This document shows positions 56,810 to 64,000 of a stretch of 64,000 nucleotides of DNA, piece by piece. The DNA is from Neoceratodus forsteri. Lineage: Eukaryota; Chordata; Ceratodontiformes; Ceratodontidae. Made by a program: the position numbers and the translations under genes. The notes under the pieces are model-generated. The model searched no databases. It was not told the DNA's origin and saw only the letters and a program-made list of their open reading frames with translations. Location: contig CM028132.1 in assembly GCA_016271365.2 (NCBI GenBank), forward strand, positions 1,184,559,001 through 1,184,623,000, read 5' to 3'. Numbering within the stretch: position 1 is the stretch's first letter; every line of letters begins with the position of its first letter.

Positions 56810-57200
56810 GGCTGCAGTTGGACGATCCCCCGGAGGGGATGTTACCTTGCCCGCAACTCCGGCTGGAGTCGCGGAAGAGGAGACCTTCTCCCAGTGCCTT
56901 TCCTTATCCTGCTTTTTGTGCCCTTCAGGGGAGGTCGACGCCTGGCCAAGTTTTTCAGCTCTTTCTCCATCGCAGACATCTTCTTTTGAGGAGATGGGTT
57001 TCAGGGACTGCTGGCATCGCTCGGTGGCGCGTTGAACCGGAGGCAGTGCGGATACTTATCGACCGCGTGGTCGGGCCTAGACAGAAGAGGCAGAGGGAGG
57101 ACCGCCTTTATAGCCAGTTGGGCCACACGAGTCACACTTTATTCTTTTAAGGGGATCATAAACTGACGCTCACCTGACGAAGAGTAAAATTCTGAAACTA
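56810..57200 (-). pseudogene. DIRS G gag N-terminal remnant
   Basis: The minus strand retains a CDSCG start (about 57140), a degraded HxxC/CxxC cluster, and EGHKKQDKERHWEK / VTSPPGDRPTA text matching D gag at 40180-40080. The gag middle and C-terminus seen in D (39700-37774) are missing. Deletion of about 2 kb. Confidence 0.82.
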
Positions 57201-57249
57201 ATCGGAAAAAACGATGAAGTAACAGGACTGGGCGATAAGAACTTAACGC

Positions 57250-57454
57250 GGTGCTGCTGACGAGCTGACGGTGGAAAGAACTGGAAGGTGGGCGTCTGGG
57301 ACCGCTGCTTTATACCGGCGTCATTTGGCGCGGTCACTGACGTGGGCAGTCCTCGCCAGGACCTGCTAGCTATAAAATTTTTCAGGTCCTGCCGCCGGCC
57401 GGCGTCAGTCCTATATGTAATTACCTACTGCAAGAGCCCTCTCAAAGTAAGATC
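57250..57454. repeat. DIRS G right inverted terminal repeat
   Basis: Complement of 53334-53560. Minus-strand TATAAAG at 57314-57308. Followed by CTAGTAAC of the CR1. Confidence 0.9.
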
Positions 57455-57505
57455 TAGTAACACCACTGACTACTCTCTTTAACAAATCATGGGAGGATGG
57501 GGTGT

Positions 57506-57937
57506 TTAGATGCCCTGGACCTGTCATGAGCAGCAGCAATCACAAGTGAGTCAGTCTCAGGCTGTGTAACGTACAATGGCTTCCCAGAGGGGGCAGAATA
57601 TATTTTATCTGCCTTTATGGGTACAGCTGGTATGCTGTTTGGTCTGTACCAAGCTGCACAGGTGGCATCCACTAAGGCTGGAAGCAGAGGAGGAGAAACC
57701 ACAATAGAGGGAGATTATGGCAGCTCCACCAGGCTCTTTCTAGTAATATCCTGCTCTTCTAAAGCAAAGCCCATGGCAGCTTGCATCTGCTGCATCATGG
57801 TAACAAAAGAGGGATCCTCTGGAGGTGACCATGGTGTTTTTACAAGAGTCTCCTCACTGCAAGTAGACAGTAGTGCTGGTGCCACGTTCATTTTGGCTCT
57901 CAGCATAATCTTCTCCTCCTCCTTCCTCTTACTCACA
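57506..57937 (-). pseudogene. DIRS E gag, middle part
   Basis: Minus-strand gag resumes with DRSRASKHPILP-like and ESLVIAAAHDRS-like codons (57550-57500) and HGLCFRRAG-like codons near 57760. The order CTGCATCATGGTAACAAAAGAGGGATCCTCTGGAGGTGACC at 57791 matches the A2 gag positions on both sides of C. Interrupted at 57938 by a LINE. Confidence 0.72.
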
Positions 57938-59272
57938 TACATACGTACATACGAAGAAGCCAGCAGAAGGCCAATTGGTCTATCTAGTCTGCTCGTATTG
58001 CAGGGTCCACAGCTTGAGCTGTCCCTGCCCTCCCTTCTCACGATCCTTACCTTCCCCCTATGCCTATCCCAGCCTCTCTTAAACCTGCCCATTGTCTTCA
58101 ACAAGATCAACTCTTCCAGCAGCGCATTACAGGTGTCCACCTTCCAGCAGTGCAGTCCAACTATCCAACACCCTCTCTGTGAAGAAGTGCTTCCTGACCT
58201 CCCACTCTCCAGCTTAAGACTGTGCCCCCTCGTGTTATGGTTGCCACTCAGCTTAGAGACTCCCCTCATCCACCTTATTTATCCCTTTCAAGTACCTGAA
58301 AGTCCCAATGATGTCCCCCCCTCTCTCCTGTCTTCCAGGGAGCACATGTTCAGTGCTCTCAACCTCTCCTCATATGCCTAACCTGCTGACTTATTATCAT
58401 CTTTGTAGCCCTCCTCTGGACTTTCTCCAGCAGGTTAATGTCCTTTTTGAGGTGTGGGCACTAGTACTGAACTCCATACTCTAGATGAGGCCTTACCAGG
58501 GACCTGTACAAGGGCAGTATAACCTCCTCTCTCCTACTACCGATCCCCTAGATATGCATCCCAGCATCTTGTTTGCCTTTGCTGCTGCTTTCTTGCACTG
58601 CGTGGAGTACTTTAGGTCACTAGTGATCATCACTCCCAGGTCCTTCTCCTCTGATGCAGATATTCGGACTCCACCCAGGTAGTACTGTGTCCTGGGATTC
58701 TTGGCTCCAATACGCATAACTTTGCATTTCTTGGCATTGAAGCCAAGCTGCCAGATCCTGGACCACCTCCCCAGCTTTTCCAGATCATCCTGTAAGTCCT
58801 GTATCCATTCAGCTGTGTCCACTCTCCCGCAGAGCTTGGTGTTATTCACGATTAGGCACATTTTGCCCTTAATGCCATCCCCAATGTCACTGATGAAGAC
58901 ACTGAACAACACCAGCCCCAGCACAGAGCTCTGCGGGAGCCCACTGATTACCTCTCTGGTGCAGATAACTCTCAACCCCACAACCACCCTCAGAGTTCTG
59001 TCCCTCAGACAGTTTTCCATCCAACCCCGAGATCCACCAACTTCCTGCGCTACCTTTTATGGGGCACAGAGTCAAAGGCCTTGCCAAAATCAAGAAATAC
59101 GATGTCTACCACTTGGCTCATCTACTTGTCTTAGTGACACAAAGTCGTCAATCAGATTTGTTTGACACAATCCCCCCATGAACCCATGCTGCCTCGCATC
59201 ATGGAGACCATGCTCCTCTAGATATTCCACCAACCTTTCCTTTAATATGGTCTCCATGAGCTTGCCCACAAT
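57938..59272 (-). mobile_element. CR1-group LINE, 5'-truncated
   Basis: A CR1-group family different from the octamer-tailed copies. The 3' end has a (TATG)n-like tail at 57938-57955 (minus GTATGTACGTATGTATGTG). ORF2 C-terminal text near 58380-58200 (HKRERLRALNMCSLE-like), and 59020-58493 has GLPQSSVLGLVLFSVFISDI and LGFNAKKCKVMRIGAKNP. The catalytic FADD box reads IVNN at about 58845, so it is dead. It starts inside RT at 59272 (SIVGKLMETILKERLVEYLE), fused in frame to DIRS E gag. Confidence 0.87.
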
Positions 59273-59830
59273 GGAGGACATCATCAGATCAAGATTATAT
59301 TCATTGTCTAGGTCAATGGGAATGAGAAACCATGCCAGTGCCGTCGGCACAGAAGGATTCTGTGGGAAGGGAGTATCTTGCCTTGACGAGGGGTGAGGTA
59401 TACAGGACCCTGTTGAAAGGCTCCCTGGAACAGGGAGACCAGGCAGTAGATGCCTTATGTCCCAGAAGGAGATAAGGACTGTCTGAGTGTCTACGCCACT
59501 TTGGTTAGCAGAGGTGACTGGAGGAGTCAATGGTGGCAGCTGGGTCCCCATTGTTGACAGTGATGTACTGGGTGTCACAGGCCTGGCAGTGCCTATGCCA
59601 AGCCTCCATCTTGGTGTCTTATCAATGGTGGTGGTAGTAGTGGTGGGGGTCGATGTCGCTGCCAGAGCAGACAACGTAGAAGCAGAGTTCGTACCTGTAG
59701 AGCGCAGGGGCAACCTGCAGCGAGCTGGGGGAAGGCTTCTCCTTGTCCCAATTCTTGTGACTCCCTGAAGATTTTTCCTGCACTTACAGTACCGGAAAAG
59801 TTTTGAGGGTTCCTTCATTGACATGCAGGT
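59273..59830 (-). pseudogene. DIRS E gag, N-terminal part
   Basis: Open frame 59824-59273 (about 184 gag codons, then LINE codons to 59090). Starts near MSMKEPSKLFRYCKCRKN (reduced zinc-like cluster), then Thr-rich TPTTTTTTIDKTP and PVPGSLSTGSCIPHPSSRQ. Matches A2 gag at 33761-32650 in order. Confidence 0.72.
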
Positions 59831-59919
59831 TGTTGAAAATCACTATAAAAGTGATTACTTAGCCATGTAAAAAAAAATAAAATGGCAACTATGAGCAGCA
59901 AAGTTTCCGACGGCAGTCT

Positions 59920-60113
59920 GACAAATCTGACTGATGATGGGAAAAGGACTGAGGAAAGGCGAGGCCGTCCACATTTATGTACGCACGGACATCTTATGCT
60001 GTGGTGGGTGACCCCTGGCTGATTACTTGCAAAAGTTTTTGTGTGATCCTAGTGCTTTGCATCTATAAGTTCCAAAGGTAAGGCCTGATGAAAGAGATAG
60101 CCTCAAAGAAGAT
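59920..60113. repeat. DIRS E right terminal repeat and leader
   Basis: GACTGATGATGGGAAAAGGACTGAGGAAAGG (as A2 33850), then TTTTTGTGTGATCCTAGTGCTTTGCATCTATAAGTTCC...CTGATGAAAGAGATAGCC...GAAGAT. Complementary to 40758-40830. Confidence 0.83.
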
Positions 60114-60365
60114 CTGGGGGTAAATACATTATACACGTCAGCTGTTGATTAAGTCAGACGTTGTTTCAATACCGAGGCATTTTTTCTATTTCCTCTCTGT
60201 AGTAGAAAAAAAAAAGGAAACCATGTAGCATTAAATTAGTCATGCTGCAATCTAAACAGTGCTGTGGTGGCCTCCATACTTCTGATTTTTAAGACACTGC
60301 AGTGCTGTGATGGCCTTCATACTTTTGATTTAAGATATTATTAATCCACTGACCTTTCTTAACAT
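60114..60365. other. Right flank of DIRS E, with a 43-bp tandem duplication
   Basis: No coding signal. A 33-bp motif (CAGTGCTGTGRTGGCCTYCATACTTYTGATTT) occurs at 60256-60288 and 60299-60331, period 43. An A-run at 60210-60220. Could be old host DNA or the edge of another repeat. Confidence 0.55.
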
Positions 60366-62955
60366 ACTAAAAGCCAGCAGAATAGGCCTGATGGTCTTTC
60401 GTGTCTGCTCAGTAGCCAGCCTCTATCGGGCGCTCACTCCTCCCCCCCACTTGTCCCCTTGAGGGTCAATCTTGGCTTCAGTACCCCCCGCATCTGTCCC
60501 ACCCCTCTTGAAGCCCTCCACAGTGCCTTGCTCGACTAGAGTCCCGGCAATGCATTCCATGGCTCCACCACCCTCTCTGTGAAGTAATGCCTTCTACGTT
60601 CTCCCCTATAGGTTCCTCCCTACAGTTTCCATTCATGCCCTCTGGTTGTGCCCCTTTGTTTTAGCCTGAACATTTCTTTGGCTCTACCCGTTAATCCCTT
60701 TAACATATTTAAAAACCTCAATCATGCCCCCCCCCCAATCTCTCCTCTCCTCTCCTCCAGTGAATACAGCCCAAGGGCTTCCAGCCTATCCTCATAGGTC
60801 CTATCACCCATGCCCCGGATCATCCTGGTTGCCCTCCTCTGGACCCTCTCCAACAGTACTATGTCCTTCTTAAAGTGCGGCCTCCAGAACTGCACTCAAT
60901 ACTCAAGATGCGGCCTAACCAAGGTATTGTACAGAGGTAGGATCACCTCACTCCTCCTGGACGTTATTCCCCGGGCTATGCAGCCCAGTATCTTGTTTGC
61001 CTTTGCCGCCTTCTTCTGCAGTTCTCACTGTTGTTCATTTTGGTGTCTACCACCACCCCGAGGTCCCTTTCACTCGAAGTGGCTTGCAGTGGGACCCCTC
61101 CCAAGGTATAAACATGCCCTGGGTTTCTGCCCCCCAAATGCAACACCTTACATTTCTCCAGATTAAACCTCAGCCCCCACCTCCTTGACCAACCCTCCAG
61201 GGTATCCAGATCCCTCTGGACTGCCACCCTTGCTTCCTCCCCATCGGCCAATGCTCACAGTTTAGAGTCATCTGCGAAGAGGCTCATCTTACTCCTAATT
61301 CCTGTCCCTATATTGGAGACACAGGCATTGAACAGGAGTGGCCCCAGTACCACCCTGGGGCACCCACTGGCGACTTCCTAGGGAAGAGACAATCCCTCTA
61401 ACCACCACCCTCTGTGTTCTATCTGTAAGTCAGTTTTCCACCCATCTAACAACTGTCTTCCCACCCCATCCCCCAACTTTGTCAATAACCGAGTGGGGTA
61501 CAGAGTCAAACGCCTTACTAAAATCCAGATATAAGAAGTCCACTGGTCTCTGTCTGTCCAGGGTCCCTGTCACCTAGTTGTAAAAATTTATGAGGTTGGT
61601 CTGTCACGACCTCCCCGGGACAAAACCATACTGTTTGTCATCCATGTGCCCCAGCCTATCCAGTTGCCTCCCGAGCATCCCTTTGATGAAGCCCTCCATA
61701 AGTTTGCCTACCACTGACGTTAAGCTGACAGGCCTGTAATTCCCATCTCCTCCCTAGACCCCCCTTTGTGGATGGGCCCCACGTGAGCCACCCTCCAATC
61801 CTGGGGCACCCTTCCCGTCTGGAGAGAAGTGTTCAACAGCACAGCTAGTAGAGCCACTAGTTCATCCACCAGTTCCTTCAGTAGCCTTGGATGCAGCCCA
61901 TCCGGTCCTGGTGCCTTGTCAGTTTTCAGCGCCCGTAGGCCTCCCTCACGCTGCCCTCTGTGATTTCCCCTTCCCTAGCCCTCTCCTCAATAAGGTCCCC
62001 ATCCTCTTCTGGGCCTGGCCCACTTGGTACCCGAGCCTCTTTTGATCCTCTCATCTCCCTCTGCCCTATCCTCTCAGCTGCCCCCCCCTTTTCCGGTTGA
62101 ATGAAACCCATGTCTCCTTCCCTAAAAACTGAGGCAAAATACTTGTTCAGTACCTCTGCCTGCTCCCCTGCCTCCTGAGCCCATCCTTCCCCAGTCCTAA
62201 TCCTGGAGATCTGTGCTCTCCCCTTCCTCTTTTCCTCTATGTATCTATAAAAACCCTTCCCCCCATGTATATCCTTAGCCAGGTTGTGCTCCATCCTCGC
62301 CTTCGCTCCCCTCACCACCCTTGTGACCCTTCTAGCTGACAACTCGTACTCCCCTCTCTGCTTCTCCCCCCTGGAGTGCTTAAAACATGTGTAGGCAGCC
62401 TTCTTATCTCTTACCGCCTCTTCCACCTCCATGGTCCACCAGCACGGCTTGCTGGCCCTGCCATTTTTACGCCTTACCCTTGCACACAAGCTAGTAGCCT
62501 CCAGTACCCTTTTTTTTAATGGCCTCCCATAAGCTATCCACATCCATGTCTGGCCTGATCTGGCTCAAGCTCCCCCTCAGTATCCTGCCCTTGCCCGCGA
62601 AGTCTGCCCCCCTGAAATCCATTACCACTGTGTTTGAGCAGTCCCCCCCCCTCCCCCGGCACAGCATAAACCAGACCGTGTCATGGTCTCCTCTTGCCAG
62701 CAGGCTACACACCTCCAGACCCCTTATCTGGTCTCTGTCTGCAAGGGCAACGTCCAGTATCCTCCCCCCCCCAGTAGGTTCCCCAATCTGTTGGACCAAT
62801 AAGGCATCTTGAAACACATCCATCAGCCTCTGCTCCCTGGCCACCGCTGATGTCATGGTGTCCCAGTCTGCCCCCAGCATATTTAGGTCCCCCATGACCA
62901 CCACCCTACCCTTTCCCCGGTCACAGTGCCCCTTGATGTTCTCAAGCAATACCAG
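60366..62955 (-). mobile_element. CR1-group LINE, third family
   Basis: 2.6-kb minus-strand LINE, 5'-truncated in the endonuclease. Endonuclease 62949-62491: RVVVMGDLNMLGADWD, RILDVALADRD, LLARGDHDTVWF (GDLN and DHD boxes). Linker and RT start 62543-61926 (AGEQAEVLNKYFASVF, SRIRTGEGW). The RT palm near 61500 to 61260 keeps SLFADDSK, then 61251-60976 has WSRRWGLRFNLEKCKVLHLGGRNPG and SERDLGVVVDTKM. ORF2 C-terminus near 60900-60600. Frames are broken. Confidence 0.87.
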
Positions 62956-63228
62956 GAAATATGAAACTGTTTCCCCTTCCCCATAGCCCCTACAACATCA
63001 GTCTGTGGCTCCTGCTCCAACATGTTTAGAGAACACTGGTGTTGTGAAATACCTTGCTCCCCATTTCCATCTGAACTGTCGCCAGGACAGTGATGATGTT
63101 GTATGACGTATGCCCTGCCAAACTCTTGCCCAGCTTTTAGGGGGAGCTGAATATTCGCTTCCTCTTGCCATTGTGCTTGTAAGTGCTCTACAGGTTTTCT
63201 CTCCCTCTTCTCCCAATCCCAGTATAAG
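62956..63228. other. Unassigned interval
   Basis: No element or frame recognised. The LINE endonuclease homology stops near 62955. Confidence 0.4.
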
Positions 63229-63880
63229 GCCGGCACAGTGGTGCTGGATGCCACATCTCACTCCACTCTAGTGACCTGGGTTCGAATACAGGCACGGGGT
63301 GCTGGGGTCGGATGGGGGGGTAAGGAGCTGACTGAGCTGCCGGCTCTCATCCTCAGGAGGGATCTGAGGGTCTCATCGGGGTTTGGCTGCCTCCTGCTGG
63401 AGGCCAAGTGGTAGCGTCACATTCGAGGAGCCCTGGTGCTAGGCCAGGGGAGGGCGGACAAGGCTGTAGACTGGAGCTGTGGTGCGCATGCGCTACTGCT
63501 TCTGGGGCCTCGTGATAACGGGGCACAAGCAGAAAGCACCCTGGAGGATACAGGGAAGCGACTAAGGCCCCAGGAGCCAAAGCCCACATCCCAAAACACC
63601 GGTCCACTCTTCCAATGGGCTTTCCCAGAGCCCTTTAAACTGACCCAGGACCGACCCTCTAATTTCAGAAAAGTCGCCAAGTAGGTGAGGCAGGCCCTTC
63701 TCTGGGAGGTGATCCAGGGGGGTGGAAGATTCCATGGGTTCGGGGAGAGGGTGCTCGGTAACTGTGCTCCTTGCAGGGAGGTGGTTTCAGGCTGGGAGAA
63801 GAAGCTGCAGTTGAATAGGCACTCCTGAGATGCTTTGATTCCCCCGGTGAACAAAGTGAATCTACAAAAAAAAAAAAAAA
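63229..63880 (+). mobile_element. Possible plus-strand retroposon with tRNA-like head
   Basis: GGCCGGCACAGTGGTGCTGG at 63229 and a good B-box GGGTTCGAATAC at about 63279 resemble a tRNA-derived promoter. A pure A-run at 63866-63880 could be the 3' tail. Whether both belong to one 650-bp retroposon is unproven. GC-rich middle with no convincing frame. Confidence 0.4.
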
Positions 63881-64000
63881 CAACAGCAGGTATACATGGG
63901 AAAAAGCACCCTTCTGATTAGGTAGATGAGACGTACTCTAGAGGAATTCTGCCCCTCTATGTGAAGCTTCTCTAAACCCTTCAGTGCCAGGTCCCCTCAT
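63881..64000. other. Right edge, nothing recognised
   Basis: Short stretch after the A-run; no motif or frame. Confidence 0.35.

Larger units (their letters stand above)
53334..57454 (-). mobile_element. DIRS retrotransposon G, gag-deleted
   Basis: 4121 bp. The left tip AGTACAGTTACG is at 53334. The right tip ...TCAAAGTAAGAT ends at 57454. Same family as B and D, but about 2.05 kb shorter than D because most of gag is absent. Inserted in the plus-strand CR1 between GGGTAGAA and CTAGTAAC, with no target duplication. RT and RNase H motifs are intact; the YR has an active-site change. A non-autonomous derivative is likely. Confidence 0.94.
51411..57505 (+). mobile_element. CR1 LINE, plus strand, split by DIRS G and 3'-deleted
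   Basis: Pieces 51411-53333 and 57455-57505. The 5' part has the ORF1 esterase section with TNDLAVNG (51478), VQEEFVELGRGLRQVA, WCGAQGFGFIGDWGATW and DGLHLSGGTRILG (51730-51765). ORF2 endonuclease is at 51988-52613 (LVALMEEGCLDIVAVTETW, LLMGDLNMPDVNWS, DVL..NGEGERISD). RT begins with EYFCSVF, MGPDG and, after G, SLFNKSWEDG. It stops at about 57505 in mid-RT, next to DIRS E gag. A missing 3' end is abnormal for CR1 and indicates a deletion. Confidence 0.9.
34565..60113 (-). mobile_element. DIRS retrotransposon E (composite)
   Basis: Old copy, same group as A and A2. Its left tip (about 34565-34586, ...ATCTACTTACTGTAA) continues after D at 40755 (CAGCAGATCTTCGAGAGAATC). The ICR at 41125 gives the uninterrupted reading CTTACCGTAACAGTAGATCT. 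The right tip ends ...CAAAGAAGAT at 60113. Inserts: D, F, H, plus-strand CR1 with G, and a LINE. Remaining E sequence is about 4.0 kb against about 6 kb expected, so roughly 2 kb (RT N-terminus and gag C-terminus) is deleted. Confidence 0.87.

Noticed and set aside
4555..57454. CRISPR-like regular repeats from recurring AGATCTTC / CTTGCAG motifs
   Set aside because: The motifs are the ITRs and ICRs of related DIRS copies, widely spaced and inverted, in a eukaryotic context.
4555..60113. LTRs of Ty3/Gypsy or retroviral type
   Set aside because: Ends are inverted, not direct; no integrase or protease is readable; a tyrosine recombinase and an ICR are present. The YLDD RT fits DIRS.
63353..63883. 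Minus-strand open frames near 63.4-63.9 kb as a gene
   Set aside because: GC-rich, no recognisable domain, overlapping frames in several phases; more likely chance.

Overview
The window is vertebrate nuclear DNA made almost wholly of nested retrotransposons. I see no host exon, no bacterial-type gene and no CRISPR array. Abundant DIRS-type tyrosine-recombinase retrotransposons, CR1-group LINEs, a Tx1/L1-type LINE, tRNA-derived SINEs and TTAA-flanked DNA transposons suggest a large amphibian-type genome. Caecilian or salamander seems most likely; lungfish is not excluded. The species call is inference.

The backbone is nine DIRS copies, all on the minus strand, named here A, A2, B, C, D, E, F, G and H. 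Each runs gag - reverse transcriptase/RNase H (RT-RH) - tyrosine recombinase (YR) from right to left. Where ends survive they are inverted terminal repeats (ITRs), with an internal complementary region (ICR) near the left end that copies the joined right and left termini. Layout: a V-SINE-like SINE (80-356) and a CR1 scrap (395-660). DIRS A (661-25068) is interrupted by a CR1 (902-2235), DIRS B (4555-20644), a SINE (20842-21055) and a foldback TTAA transposon (22902-24660). B holds a near-complete CR1 (7885-11978) and a full-length Tx1/L1 LINE (14497-20320). A lies inside the RT region of A2, whose visible part is 25069-34034. A2 holds DIRS C (26261-32533), and C holds a 597-bp TTAA MITE in its right ITR.

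A 530-bp interval (34035-34564) contains a polyadenylated 3'-UTR-like retrocopy. DIRS E (about 34565-60113) contains D (34587-40754, about 22 bp from E's left tip), F (41806-47746), H (49411 to about 51410), a plus-strand CR1 (about 51411-57505) that contains G (53334-57454), and another LINE (57938-59272). The right edge has a LINE (60366-62955) and a tRNA-like/poly(A) segment.

Almost every reading frame is broken. The best preserved is the 485-codon YR frame of F, with the full R...HxxR...Y set. With CR1, L1 and nested inserts subtracted, B is about 6.16 kb, close to intact D (6.17 kb), C (6.27 kb) and F (5.94 kb), which supports the nesting model. Old DIRS copies have repeatedly received new DIRS copies in the same orientation, much like the DIRS-1 clusters at Dictyostelium centromeres.
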